Shown in pieces: positions 9,195 through 18,769 of a stretch of 64,000 nucleotides of DNA (within the stretch, counting starts at the first letter, position 1; each line of letters begins with the position of its first letter). Below the pieces are notes generated by a model. That model saw only the letters and a list, made by a program, of their open reading frames with translations. It was not told the origin of the DNA and searched no databases. The DNA is taken from assembly GCA_016794925.1 (NCBI GenBank), contig JAEUIW010000011.1, forward strand, positions 69,875-133,874. Direction: 5' to 3'. Origin of the DNA: Phycisphaerae bacterium. GTDB taxonomy: Bacteria > Planctomycetota > Phycisphaerae > Phycisphaerales > UBA1924. The position numbers were made by a program, and so were the translations under genes.

Positions 9195-10070
9195 CTACTT
9201 CTTGCCGGGCGGGACCGGGTCGGTCTTGCCGGGCGCCGTGGGCGCCGGGGTTGGCGGAGTGGAGGGCTGCTCCAGAAGTTTCTTGATCTCGGGGGGGAGC
9301 GCGAACGTCTCGTCCGGGATGGTCGGGTTGGCTTCGATCTTCTCGGTCGCCATCACGATCTGCTGGCCCATCATGGTCTGCGTGATCTTGTGCGGGAGCA
9401 GCACGCCGCCGACGTCCTTGTAGTCCTCGATGGACATGTCCACCTGCATCTCGCCCATCTGGCTGGGCATGGTGGCGGACGCCTTGACGGCCAGGCCGGA
9501 CTCCTTGCCGTAGAAGGTCTTGGTCACGCGCCCCTCCTTGTCGGTGGCGTGAACCTCGTAACAGGGCTTGCCGTTCACGTCCTGCACGGTCACGCACTCG
9601 ACCTTGGTGTAGAAAGCCTTCCAGTCCAGCGCTTCGGAGAGGGTCGATGAGCGCACCATCATGTCGCGTTCGGGCCCGGTGATGATCCGCGGCCCCATCA
9701 TGGGGTTCATGTCCCAGACGGTGGTCCCGTCCGAGCCGGTCTTCTGCACGCCGAAGCCCGGCAGGTCCATGACCATCAGCATCCTGCCGCCGTCGCCGAC
9801 GGTCATGGTCGTCTGGCCCTTCATGTTCATCGCGGGCATCTCGAAGGTGCCCTTCACGATGCGCGTCTTGAGCTTGGCGTAGTTCTCGCGCCCGCCGGTC
9901 ACTTCGATGAAGCGCTCCATCACCTTTTCGGCCGACGGGAGGTCCGCGGCCGGCGGGGCGACCGCCGGCTGGGCCTCCGGCTTGGCCGGAGCCGGGGTCT
10001 GCGCCCACGTCTGACCCACCCCGGCCGCCAGGGCGAACGACACGAGTCCCGCGCGGAAATCAAGCTTCAT
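9195..10070 (-). CDS. LolA-like outer membrane lipoprotein-sorting family protein
   Basis: A 291-residue exported protein with a cleavable signal peptide (MKLDFRAGLVSFALAAGVGQ, then TWAQ). GAAAGGAA precedes the ATG. The mature part has the pattern of LolA/LppX-type half-barrels: GRENYAKLKTRIVKGTFEMP, repeated strands around TVWDMNP, and CYEVHATDKEG, then VLLPHKITQTMMG. The C-terminus is a Pro-rich tail. Such proteins bind lipid or lipoprotein acyl chains in the periplasm, but whether this one moves lipoproteins is only inferred. It is convergent with ruvX and follows the S41 protease gene. Confidence 0.7.
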   Translation of the reverse strand: MKLDFRAGLVSFALAAGVGQTWAQTPAPAKPEAQPAVAPPAADLPSAEKVMERFIEVTGGRENYAKLKTRIVKGTFEMPAMNMKGQTTMTVGDGGRMLMVMDLPGFGVQKTGSDGTTVWDMNPMMGPRIITGPERDMMVRSSTLSEALDWKAFYTKVECVTVQDVNGKPCYEVHATDKEGRVTKTFYGKESGLAVKASATMPSQMGEMQVDMSIEDYKDVGGVLLPHKITQTMMGQQIVMATEKIEANPTIPDETFALPPEIKKLLEQPSTPPTPAPTAPGKTDPVPPGKK

Positions 10071-10192
10071 GGTTCTTTCCTTTCAAAGTGGATGATCGTG
10101 CGCGCCGGCCCGCTCAGAAAATCGGACCGGCTCGCTTCCCCCCTCTCCCCCTCCCCCCACCGACTCCTCTTCCTTTTCAGAGGTCTCCCGCC

Positions 10193-11701
10193 TCAAGGAC
10201 GCGCGTGCGACCATGCGACGTCCGCCACCGGCTCATTGTTGGCCGTCCGCTGGGAGTTGACCCAACGCAGGGCCGCGTCGATGGCCGGATCGCCGGTGAT
10301 TCCCCCCGACATGAGCGATGCCCGCGAGAGAAGAACTTCTTCGTCCGGGACCACGCCCTTGCCCTCCAGGGGCTCCCCTCCCACGGAAATGTAGTTTGCC
10401 ATCGCGTACTGGAACCGGTCCCCGTTGGGCAGCTTTGCGATGATCGACGGCAGGGCCGCGCCGGGCGTGGGGGTGCCGAACACCCGGGCCCGGCCGAGGT
10501 CCTTCAGGCCCCCCGCCAGAATCTCGGCGGTGGACATGGAGAGTTCGTCCACCAGCACGGCCACGGGCCCGTTGAACCGATCGACCCTCGGGTTGAGCAC
10601 GAAATTGAGGTTGCTGGTGCGCGTCTTCATGGTGCCGAGCTTCTGGTTGGGCTGCTCGGTGAGGTAGCCGCCGATTCCCATGGCGAGCGCCCCGATGCCG
10701 CCCGGGTTGCCGCGCAAGTCGATGATCATGCCCCGCGCGCCCTGGCCGTCCCGGGCCTGGCGGGCCGCGTTGACGGCCTTGCCCACGGCGTCCATCAATC
10801 GGGGCGGGTCGAAGAAGATGCTGAACCCGAAGTAGTACACGTCGCCGGGCAGCATCCGTGAGTCCATGACCAGCATGAGCGTGGGCAGGTTGGAGAAATT
10901 CGCCGGCGTGCCCAGCTCGGCCCGACCGAGCTCGACCTGAACCTCGCGGTCGGATCCGTCGAGGAACGTTGTTTTCACGGTGGAGCCCGGCGCTCCGGCC
11001 AGCAGGCTCTGCATCATCATCGCGGCCTGGGCGCGGTGAAAGAGCGGCGAGCCGGTGAACGACTCGGCCGACTCGGCGTCGCGGACCATCTTCTCCGCGT
11101 CCATGCCCTTGAGCCGCGTGAGCACCCATCCCGGCTTCACGCCCGCGGCGGCGGCGGGCGAGCCCGGCAGCACGCGCGTGACGACCGGGCGGTGGTCAAG
11201 CACCCGCACCCACAGCCCGGGCGAGCCGGAGCGGCTCGACCCGGGGTCGGCGCTGGGCGCGGGGCTCGCGCCGGACGCGGCCGCCCCGCTTGCCGCTTCG
11301 GCGCCGGGCGTGTCCAGCTCCGCCGGGGCCGAGGCGTACAACTCGCTGGGGATGATCCCGAAGTGCGACTGGTTCAGCCGCAGCAGCAGCTCGCTCATGG
11401 CGGCCCGCGCCTCGGGCTGAGTGCGGGCGGCCTCCACCTTGGGGCGGAGCTCGGCACGGGCCTTCTCCCAGTCCACGCCGCCGAGGGTCGGGTCCCAGTG
11501 CTTGTCGCGCACGGTCTGCCAGACCACGTCGAACGACTCGATGTTCCTGGCGACCGCTTCCGACGTCAGCGGGGTTGCGGCCGGCGCGGCGCGCGGGGCC
11601 CCCGCCCGGTCCGACGTCGCGCACCCGGCCGCGCCCAGCAGCACCAACCCGGACACCACACCCGCCCCGATGCCCGACGCCACACGCCGCCAGACCGTCA
11701 T
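10193..11701 (-). CDS. S41-family lipoprotein protease with PDZ domain
   Basis: A 502-residue S41 (C-terminal processing/tricorn-type) peptidase. AGGAG six bases upstream sets this ATG start and reveals a lipoprotein signal with lipobox LGAAGC, so it is likely membrane-anchored. A PDZ-like part (VLPGSPAAAAGVKPGWVLTR) precedes the S41 core with GMIIDLRGNPGG and ELSMSTAEILAGGLKD, whose Ser precedes the conserved AE. The following segment reads FGTPTPGAA rather than the usual GxxTxGKG, so the general-base Lys is not evident there. A protease on envelope proteins is likely; the substrate is unknown. Confidence 0.85.
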   Translation of the reverse strand: MTVWRRVASGIGAGVVSGLVLLGAAGCATSDRAGAPRAAPAATPLTSEAVARNIESFDVVWQTVRDKHWDPTLGGVDWEKARAELRPKVEAARTQPEARAAMSELLLRLNQSHFGIIPSELYASAPAELDTPGAEAASGAAASGASPAPSADPGSSRSGSPGLWVRVLDHRPVVTRVLPGSPAAAAGVKPGWVLTRLKGMDAEKMVRDAESAESFTGSPLFHRAQAAMMMQSLLAGAPGSTVKTTFLDGSDREVQVELGRAELGTPANFSNLPTLMLVMDSRMLPGDVYYFGFSIFFDPPRLMDAVGKAVNAARQARDGQGARGMIIDLRGNPGGIGALAMGIGGYLTEQPNQKLGTMKTRTSNLNFVLNPRVDRFNGPVAVLVDELSMSTAEILAGGLKDLGRARVFGTPTPGAALPSIIAKLPNGDRFQYAMANYISVGGEPLEGKGVVPDEEVLLSRASLMSGGITGDPAIDAALRWVNSQRTANNEPVADVAWSHARP

Positions 11702-11762
11702 GCTCGCTCCTCTCAGAATTCCGCCCCGAGTCGGCCCAAGGGTAGGGGCCGGCACGCGAGAA

Positions 11763-13391
11763 TCACGCTCCGCCGCGGCTCGCGTTTCCGTTCACCGTTC
11801 GTTCGATGCCGAGCGGGTTGTCGGGGCGCAGCTCGGGCGGCAGCAGCGTGGGCGGCGCGGCCTGCCAGCACAACGGGCGGCACCACCGCTCCATGGCGGA
11901 GGCCCCGACCGCCGAGGTCCACGGCACGTTGGTCGCGGGGTACGGCCCGCCGTGGACCATCGCCCGGCAGACCCGCACGCCCGTGGGCACGCCGTTGCAG
12001 ACCAGCCGCCCGGTCTTCGCGGCCAGCGCCCGCACCAGCGCGACGAACGCCGGGTCCGTCTCGTCCTCCGGTTCGAAGTACACCGATCCCACCAGCGCGC
12101 CCCGCAGGCGCGACAGCGGCGCGGCGTCGTCGCACTCGACCACCACCGCCGCGGGGCCGAACACCTCGTCCCACGCCTCGGCCCGCCCGAGGACGTCCGC
12201 GCCCCGGACCCGCACCAGCGCCGGCGCGCCACGCGCGGCGGCGGAGCCCGTCGCCTCGGGCGTGGATGCCTCCGCGCAGCCCGAGCGGCGGAGTGCAGCG
12301 AGCCGATCGTGGTAGTGCGCCGCGATCCGCGGCGTGAGCATCGCGCGGGCCCGGCGCGGGGCCCGCAGCCGGGCCGAGAGGCGATCGAAGAACCCCCGGG
12401 CCGCGGCGCCCGGCACGAAGATCAGCCCCGGGCACGTGCACATCTGGCCGGTGCTGCCCAGGATGGACTTCGCCAGCTCCGCGGCGATGGCTTCTCCGCG
12501 TGCCGCCGCCGCCCGCTCCGTGACCACGACCGGGTTGGCGCTGCCCATTTCCGCGAAGACCGGGATGGGGTCCGGCTCGGCGTGCCCGTTGCGCCGGGCG
12601 GCGCCCAGCGCGGCGAGCGCCTCGCCCCCCGCCCGCGAGCCGGTAAACCCCACGGCCCGTATGCGCGGGTCCTCGACCAGCCAACGCCCGACGTCGAGGT
12701 CCGTCGCGCCGCCCGAGTGCAGCAACTGGAACACGCCCTCGGGAAGCCCGACGCGGACGACCGCCGCCGCGCAGGCGCGTCCGATGAGCTCACCGGTCGC
12801 GGGGTGAGCCGGATGGTTCTTCGCCACCACCGGGCATCCCGACGCGAGCGCCGAGGCCGAATCGCCGCCCATCACGCCGTACGCCAGGGGGAAGTTCGAC
12901 GCCCCGAAAACCGCGGCGGGCCCCAGCGGGATGAGCATCCGCCTCACGTCGGGCCCGCCCGGCGCGGCGGGGTCGATCACGGCCCGGACCCATGACCCAT
13001 CCTCCGCTTCCGCGGCGAACATGCGGGCCTGGCCGACCATGCGATCGAACTCGCCGCCCAGCCGCTTGCGGGACAGCCCCGTCTCGCGCACGCCCAGCGT
13101 GAGCACGTCGGGGCGTCGCGCCTCGAGCTCCTCGGCGATGGTCCGCAGCAGCGCCCCGCGCTTCGCGCCGTCGGCGAGCGCGTCCGCGCGGAACGCCCGA
13201 TCCGCCGCGCCCGCCGCGTCGGACACGTCACGGGCCGTAGCGGCGACGAACTCGATGGGGAGCGCGCGCTGGGGGTTCCACGGGCTGTGGCTCCGGAACC
13301 GAGGGGCCCGGGCGCCCGGGGCCGATCCCGAGCCGGCCACGATCGACGTGCCCCGCACCTGCCGCAACGCCCGCTCGATCGCTCGGTTCAT
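11763..13391 (-). CDS. Aldehyde dehydrogenase, alpha-ketoglutaric-semialdehyde dehydrogenase-like
   Basis: A 542-residue NAD(P)-dependent aldehyde dehydrogenase. The general-base region EMGSANPVVV and the catalytic Cys region GQMCTCPGLIFV match the branch that oxidises 2,5-dioxopentanoate (alpha-ketoglutaric semialdehyde) to 2-oxoglutarate in pentose, glucarate or hydroxyproline breakdown. GGGAG lies 6-7 bases upstream of this ATG. FGASNFPLAYGVMGGDSASA gives the cofactor-binding strand. No other pathway genes are adjacent, so the exact substrate is inferred from the family only. Confidence 0.85.
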   Translation of the reverse strand: MNRAIERALRQVRGTSIVAGSGSAPGARAPRFRSHSPWNPQRALPIEFVAATARDVSDAAGAADRAFRADALADGAKRGALLRTIAEELEARRPDVLTLGVRETGLSRKRLGGEFDRMVGQARMFAAEAEDGSWVRAVIDPAAPGGPDVRRMLIPLGPAAVFGASNFPLAYGVMGGDSASALASGCPVVAKNHPAHPATGELIGRACAAAVVRVGLPEGVFQLLHSGGATDLDVGRWLVEDPRIRAVGFTGSRAGGEALAALGAARRNGHAEPDPIPVFAEMGSANPVVVTERAAAARGEAIAAELAKSILGSTGQMCTCPGLIFVPGAAARGFFDRLSARLRAPRRARAMLTPRIAAHYHDRLAALRRSGCAEASTPEATGSAAARGAPALVRVRGADVLGRAEAWDEVFGPAAVVVECDDAAPLSRLRGALVGSVYFEPEDETDPAFVALVRALAAKTGRLVCNGVPTGVRVCRAMVHGGPYPATNVPWTSAVGASAMERWCRPLCWQAAPPTLLPPELRPDNPLGIERTVNGNASRGGA

Positions 13392-13552
13392 CCCTCGCTC
13401 CCGTTGCCCGCCCGACCCCCTTCCCCGGGCGCGCGACGCGCCCCCGGCGACGGGCATTGTTGCACGATCGGCCGCGCGGACCGACGCCCGCGCCCGCCCG
13501 GCGGACGAACGGGGACGGCCGCACGCGGCGGCCGGGCCGGGGCTGAACCCGG

Positions 13553-15103
13553 TCAGCAGTTGGAAAAGAAGCGGTTGAGGAAATCGAAGTAATCGAAATC
13601 GTCCACCGAACCGTCGAGGTTGAAATCCGCGGCGGGGTCACCCTCGTTGAACACGTTGAGGAAATCGAACACGTCGAAATCGTCCACCGCGCCGTCGTCG
13701 TTGAAGTCCGCGGGGCAGGGCGGGGCGAGGCGGTTGTGGTACACCTGGTTGGGCCGGTTGTCGTCCCAGTTCGACACCGCCAGGTCCAGCGAGCGCGAGT
13801 AGATGTAGGAGATCTTCAGGCTCGACGCGGGCGCGGCGTGCACGCTGACCCAGGCGTGCTCGCGGTTGTAGGTGAACTGCGCGCGCGTGAGCGGCACGCC
13901 GTCGCGCACGACGGAGACGATGGTCTCGATCGGCTGCCGGGGCAACTGATAGAGCCGGCGGGCCGTGGCGCCGAACGAGGCGGTGTACACCTTGCGGGCC
14001 CGGTTGCGCGTGTCGCCCAGCACCAGCTTCTCGACGGTGGTGGTCACGCCGCCGCTGGTCCAGGAGGGCGTCGCGGGCAGGCCCGAACCGGTGTTCAGGA
14101 AGTACCGGGCACGGCCGAACCACTCGCCGGTGAGCAGGTCGAGCTTGCCGTCGTTGTTGAGATCGCCGAGCGTGACCGCGGCGGTGTACCCCTCGTTGTA
14201 CGTCCAGTTGGCGGCGGATGAGAAGAACCCGCCGGCCTGGCCGTCGTAGCGGCGGAAACGGCCCGTGCCACCGAAGATCTGGTTGTTGTCGGCGATGATG
14301 ACGTCCTTGCGTCCGTCGCCGGTCACGTCCCCGGCCACCGCCATGAGGCAGAACTGGTTGGTCGAGTCGGAGGTCGACCACGCGGTGGCCGTCGTCTCGA
14401 GGGTCGTGCCGAGGTTGCGGTAGCAGTAGGTGCGCATGGCGGAGCCGCACTGGATCAGGTCCAGGTCGCCGTCGTCGTCCGCGTCCACCCAGGCGCAGTT
14501 GTTGAAGTTGCGCGTCGTCGCGGTGGACCACGAGGGCGAGGCCGCCAGCGTGCCGCCCACGTTGAGGTACACCACGTTGATCGCGGGGACATTGGAGTAC
14601 GCGTCGCCGGAGGCCAGGGCCAGGTCGGGCCGGCCGTCCAGGTTCATGTCGCCGAACGCCACGCCGAAGGTGTCGGGCGTGATCGACGACTGCCACACCG
14701 GGCTGGTGGTGAGCGTGCCGCCGACGTTCCGGTACAGCTTGGCGGATTTGCCCCCCTGCGGCAGCAGCACCGCCACGGCCACGTCCAGCCAGCCGTCACC
14801 GTCCACGTCCGCCACGTCGAGGTGCCCGTTGTAGGCGAGATCGGCCGATTGCCACCCCGGCGAGGTCTGCAACACGCCCGCGCCGTTGTTGTAATACACG
14901 ACCGTCCGCTGCAGCGAGATGTCGTTGCCGTTGGCCACGATCAGGTCCAGCCAGCCGTCGTTGTTCAGGTCCGCCAGGGCCGCGCCCGTCGAGACCTGCA
15001 TGTCCGCCGATTGCCACTCGGGGGTGGGGTTGTACACCTGGGCGGACGCGGCCGCCGCGACGAGAACGAGAACCGCCGGTGCGCCGAGTACCCGCGTACG
15101 CAT
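13553..15103 (-). CDS. Secreted FG-GAP/VCBS repeat protein with GC-type dockerin-like tail
   Basis: A 516-residue secreted protein. A signal peptide (MRTRVLGAPAVLVLVAAAASAQ) is followed by about six VCBS/FG-GAP units of the form DLNNDGWLDLIVANG, DVDGDGWLDVAVA, DMNLDGRPDLALASG and DLNNDGKLDLLTGE, which form a calcium-binding beta-propeller. Residues 463-516 are the dockerin-like module: CPADFNDDGAVDDFD and a second ADFNLDGSVDDFD repeat, ending FFSNC at the stop. Likely surface-displayed and Ca-stabilised; the ligand is unknown. It is followed on the same strand by another tailed protein, transcribed toward it from 64 bases upstream. Confidence 0.85.
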   Translation of the reverse strand: MRTRVLGAPAVLVLVAAAASAQVYNPTPEWQSADMQVSTGAALADLNNDGWLDLIVANGNDISLQRTVVYYNNGAGVLQTSPGWQSADLAYNGHLDVADVDGDGWLDVAVAVLLPQGGKSAKLYRNVGGTLTTSPVWQSSITPDTFGVAFGDMNLDGRPDLALASGDAYSNVPAINVVYLNVGGTLAASPSWSTATTRNFNNCAWVDADDDGDLDLIQCGSAMRTYCYRNLGTTLETTATAWSTSDSTNQFCLMAVAGDVTGDGRKDVIIADNNQIFGGTGRFRRYDGQAGGFFSSAANWTYNEGYTAAVTLGDLNNDGKLDLLTGEWFGRARYFLNTGSGLPATPSWTSGGVTTTVEKLVLGDTRNRARKVYTASFGATARRLYQLPRQPIETIVSVVRDGVPLTRAQFTYNREHAWVSVHAAPASSLKISYIYSRSLDLAVSNWDDNRPNQVYHNRLAPPCPADFNDDGAVDDFDVFDFLNVFNEGDPAADFNLDGSVDDFDYFDFLNRFFSNC

Positions 15104-15166
15104 GTTCGTGCTCCTGCTCCGACGCGCGCGGCGTCGGCTTGGCCGCGTGATGAAAACCGAGAACGG

Positions 15167-17449
15167 TCAGCACCCCCCGAAGAACAGGTTCGCGAAGTCG
15201 AAGTAGTCGAAGTCGTCGGTGGCGCCGTCGGCGTTGAAGTCACCCGCGGCGTCACCCCCCAGGAACGCGTTCAGGAAATCGAAGAAATCGTAGTCGTCGA
15301 CCGCCCCGTCCTGGTTGAAATCCGCGGGGCAGTACACGGGAACCGACCACACGCCCCGCCCCTGCGTCGCGGCGACCAGCCGCCCGCCCGCGGCGCCGAA
15401 ACGACCGGGCTCGAACCGGAAGTCGATCACGCACGCCCGGGGCAGGCCCTGGCCCAGGACCGACCAGGTCGCCCCCTCGTCCCGGGAGACGAGCACGCCC
15501 GCGTCGGTGCCGGCGTAGAGCCGCGGACGCGGGTAGCGATGATCGGCGGCGACCGTGTTCACGGGCACGTCAGGCAGGCCCGCGTCGAGCGGCGACCAGG
15601 TGGCGCCGGCGTCCGTGGTGCGCCTGATCTGCGTGACGCCGAAGCCCGAGCCCGCCAGGTACACCGTGCGCGGGTCGTCGGGGAGCACGAACAGCTCCCT
15701 CGTGACGCGCGGCCAGCCGGGATTCCCGCTCAGCGACAGCGCGAACGCGGCCCCGGAGTTGGTGGACACCAGCACACGGCCGTCGTTGGTCGCGACGTAC
15801 ACGTAGCGGGGATCGGACGGCGCCACGGCGATGGTGCGGATCGCCGCGGACCCGCCCGAGGTGAGGTCCGTGGAGAGGGCGGTCCAGGTGGCGCCGGCGT
15901 TGAGCGACTGCCAGACCCGCTCGGTCGCGTACACGAGCCGGTTGGAATCGCCCGGATCGATCAGGAACGGCGGCAGGAAGCAGTTGCGGCCGGTGATGCC
16001 CGAGCCGATCCAGGAAAAGGAACCACCCCCGTTGGTCGAGCGGTACAACGATCCCGTGCCCTGATACTCCAGGTAGATCACGGACGGGTTCATCTGATCG
16101 ATCTGGGTCCAGCCCCCGTCGCCGCCGTAGATCGGCGTCCACTGAACGGCGCCGGAGGGTTCCCGCCGCCAGGTGCCGTTGTCCTGCGTGCCCACGGTCA
16201 TGACGTTCGCGTCGGTGGGGTGCGTGGAGAGCCCCGCGTAGCACTGGATCGTGCCCAGGCCGTGGTTGAGCACGGTGAACGAACTTGAGGTGGCGCTGGG
16301 GAGCCGGAACACGCCCCCGTCCGTGCCCACCAGCACCCGCCCGGCGGCGTCGAAGGCGAACGCGTGGACGTCCGGGTGAGGCGGGCTCAGCGTCGTCGTG
16401 CTCGATCCGCTCGTCACCCTTGCGACGTCCAGGCCGCCGAAGAACGCCACGCCCGCGTCGGTGGGGCTCACGCCCACGGACGCGAAGTACCACCCGTAGG
16501 TGTTCGTGCTGGGCGCCGTGCCGAGCTGCGTCCAGGTCGCGCCCGCGTCGTCGGTGCGGTACACGCCCCGGAACGTGCCCGAGCCGCCGGAGGCGTCCGC
16601 GGGGTTGATCACGTGGGCGTACAGGCGCGAGGGGTTGGTCCGGGCGAGCCCCAGCCCGATCCGGCCGTTGCCGCTGGTGGGCAGACCGCCGGCGAGCCGG
16701 GTCCAGGTCGCGCCCGCGTCCAGCGACTTGTACACGCCGTTGGACGCATCGCCGAAGATGAAGCCGATCGCCGCGTACACCACGCTCGGGTTGGTGGGAT
16801 CGATGGCGAGCGCCGTCGCGTCCAGGCGCGGCAGCCCGGAACCCGCGCCGCCGAGTTGCGTCCATGTCACCCCGCCGTCCACGGACTTGAACACCCCGCG
16901 CGCCCCGTTGGCGAGGGGGTGCCCCTTGGCCGCCGCGGGCGCTGGAAAGCCGCCGGCCCGCGTCACGCCCGCGTAGAGCACCGAGGTGCTCAAGGGGTTG
17001 ATGACGATCGAGGAGATGCACCGCCCGGCAAAGACGGATTCCGCCAGTTGGGTCCAGGTGTCCCCGCCGTCGGTCGTCTTGTACACGCCCAGGCCGTACC
17101 GCGAGTGGTTCGCGAAGTTCGCCTCTCCCGTCCCCGCGTAGATCACGCCGGGATCGGCGGGGTCCATCGCCAGGCAGCCCATGGACAACGTGGGCATGTG
17201 GTCCGTGAGCGGCGACCACGAGGCCCCGCCGTCGCTCGATCGCCAGACGCCGCCGTCGGCGCCCGCGGCGTAATAGAGGTTGGCGTTGGTGGGGTGCGCC
17301 AGCAGCGCCGAGATCCGGCCGGTGTACACCGTCGGGCCCCCCGCGACCGGGCTCGGTCCCAGCTCGGTCCAGACCTGTGCCGGCGCGGCCGCGGCGGCGC
17401 CCAGGCCGAGGATCCAACCCGCGATGGTCCCATGTACCGAGCCGATCAT
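15167..17449 (-). CDS. Secreted sialidase-like/BNR repeat protein with GC-type dockerin-like tail
   Basis: A 760-residue secreted protein. GGAGG four bases upstream supports this ATG; an upstream GTG at 17494 has no box. After the signal peptide there are many BNR/YCF48-like units (SSDGGASWSPL, TTDGGDTWTQL, SVDGGVTWTQLG, STNGGGSFSWIG, TTDAGATWSPLD), building one or two beta-propellers as in sialidase-like and photosystem-assembly-type folds. Residues 707-760 are the dockerin-like module starting CPADFNQDGAVDDYD and ending FFGGC. No catalytic sialidase residues are apparent, so a binding role is as likely as hydrolysis. Confidence 0.85.
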   Translation of the reverse strand: MIGSVHGTIAGWILGLGAAAAAPAQVWTELGPSPVAGGPTVYTGRISALLAHPTNANLYYAAGADGGVWRSSDGGASWSPLTDHMPTLSMGCLAMDPADPGVIYAGTGEANFANHSRYGLGVYKTTDGGDTWTQLAESVFAGRCISSIVINPLSTSVLYAGVTRAGGFPAPAAAKGHPLANGARGVFKSVDGGVTWTQLGGAGSGLPRLDATALAIDPTNPSVVYAAIGFIFGDASNGVYKSLDAGATWTRLAGGLPTSGNGRIGLGLARTNPSRLYAHVINPADASGGSGTFRGVYRTDDAGATWTQLGTAPSTNTYGWYFASVGVSPTDAGVAFFGGLDVARVTSGSSTTTLSPPHPDVHAFAFDAAGRVLVGTDGGVFRLPSATSSSFTVLNHGLGTIQCYAGLSTHPTDANVMTVGTQDNGTWRREPSGAVQWTPIYGGDGGWTQIDQMNPSVIYLEYQGTGSLYRSTNGGGSFSWIGSGITGRNCFLPPFLIDPGDSNRLVYATERVWQSLNAGATWTALSTDLTSGGSAAIRTIAVAPSDPRYVYVATNDGRVLVSTNSGAAFALSLSGNPGWPRVTRELFVLPDDPRTVYLAGSGFGVTQIRRTTDAGATWSPLDAGLPDVPVNTVAADHRYPRPRLYAGTDAGVLVSRDEGATWSVLGQGLPRACVIDFRFEPGRFGAAGGRLVAATQGRGVWSVPVYCPADFNQDGAVDDYDFFDFLNAFLGGDAAGDFNADGATDDFDYFDFANLFFGGC

Positions 17450-17626
17450 TCGACCTCCGAGGGGCCCGGGGCGCCACCGTCCGATCACGCTCACACCATT
17501 ACCTTCACCGAACAGCGTACCTCATATTCCCTGATTCGCAAGGCCGTGCGTCTCGGAATGCCCCGGCTTCGGGCGCGCGTGCGAAACCGTGCCGTCTAGG
17601 ATTGCCCGGCACTCTCGGAGCCCCGC

Positions 17627-18751
17627 ATGCGCGCGATCGTGACCGGCCAGATCGGGATGGAGAAGAAGCCCTACCTGGAGGGCGTGCGGGAGTTCGCGGG
17701 GCAGCAGGGCGAGACGCTGGGGCTGTACCACGTGGGGGACATGATGTACGCCGAGGCCCGGGACGTGCGTTCCGGGAAGATCCTGGACCTGCCGATCTCG
17801 CGTCTGAGCACGCTGCGGCGGGCCGCGTTCAAGGACATCATCGCCGAGTCCCGCGACGAGCGGAACCTCGTCGTCAACACGCACGCCACGTTCCGCTGGC
17901 GGCACGGCCTGTTCAGCGCCTTCGACTACGACCAGATCGAGAAGATCCGTCCGGACCTGTTCATCTGCCTGGTGGACAACATCGAGGTGGTGCACCACCG
18001 CCTGCACGCCGAGCACGAGATCGACGCGACCCTCAAGGACTGCATGGTGTGGCGCGAGGAGGAGATCCTCGCCACCGAGCTGATGAGCAAGGCCATCCCG
18101 ACGAGCCAGTTCTACATCATGGCCCGGGGCCGGCACACGCTCACCACGCGCACGCTGTTCCGGCTGGTGTGCCGCCCGGACCTGAAGAAGGTCTACCCCA
18201 GCTTCCCGATGAGCCACGTGGTGGACATGCCCGACGTGCTCGCGGAGATCGACCGCTTCCGCGGCGCGCTCGCCGATCACTTCATCACCTTCGACCCCGG
18301 CGACGTGGACGAGAAGCTGCTGCTGGACCGGGCCATCGCCGCGGCCAAGGAGGGCCGGGACTGGCTGGACATGCGGCCGCACAGTTACGGCGGGAGCCGG
18401 ACCGCGGGCGCGCCCTTCCGCGTGCGGGTGCGCGAGGTGCTGGACATCGCCGGCGACATCGACGGCCAGATCTACATGCGCGACTTCAAGCTGATCGATC
18501 AGGCCGACATGATCGTGAGTTACATCCCCGAGCTGCCGGGGGGCCAGCCGGGCCTGTCCTCGGGGGTCGAGCGCGAGTTGCAGCACGCCTGGGAGCACAC
18601 CAAGGAGGTCTACGTGGTCTGGAGGCCGAAGAAGGCCCCCAGCCCGTTCATCACGGAGACCGCCACCCGGGTGTTCGGCACGGTGGACGAGGCCCTGGCC
18701 CACTTCGAGCATTCGGGCATGTTCGGCGAGAAGAACCTCTTCGGGCATTGA
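17627..18751 (+). CDS. Putative P-loop-like / nucleoside deoxyribosyltransferase-like two-domain protein
   Basis: A 374-residue cytoplasmic protein. It begins MRAIVTGQIGMEKKPYLEGV, where TGQIGMEKK sits like a kinase P-loop but lacks the canonical GKT/S. The central part includes HVGDMMYAEA and NLVVNTHATFRW, as in adenylate kinase-like folds. The last third (ADMIVSYIPELPGGQPGLSS, then GVERELQHAWEHTKEVYVVW) resembles the nucleoside 2-deoxyribosyltransferase/DUF4406 pattern, a Ser in SSG followed by E, then a long helix and strand. Both assignments are my reading of weak similarity. A zinc-ribbon membrane protein follows 18 bases later. Confidence 0.5.
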   Translation: MRAIVTGQIGMEKKPYLEGVREFAGQQGETLGLYHVGDMMYAEARDVRSGKILDLPISRLSTLRRAAFKDIIAESRDERNLVVNTHATFRWRHGLFSAFDYDQIEKIRPDLFICLVDNIEVVHHRLHAEHEIDATLKDCMVWREEEILATELMSKAIPTSQFYIMARGRHTLTTRTLFRLVCRPDLKKVYPSFPMSHVVDMPDVLAEIDRFRGALADHFITFDPGDVDEKLLLDRAIAAAKEGRDWLDMRPHSYGGSRTAGAPFRVRVREVLDIAGDIDGQIYMRDFKLIDQADMIVSYIPELPGGQPGLSSGVERELQHAWEHTKEVYVVWRPKKAPSPFITETATRVFGTVDEALAHFEHSGMFGEKNLFGH

Positions 18752-18769
18752 ACGCAAGGAGCCGCGCGG

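Noticed and set aside
13553..15434. Repeated DNA near the ends of the secreted proteins that could look like a CRISPR or IS repeat
   Set aside because: The repeats are coding and correspond to the dockerin-like DFNxDG modules; spacing is irregular and there are no spacers or cas genes.
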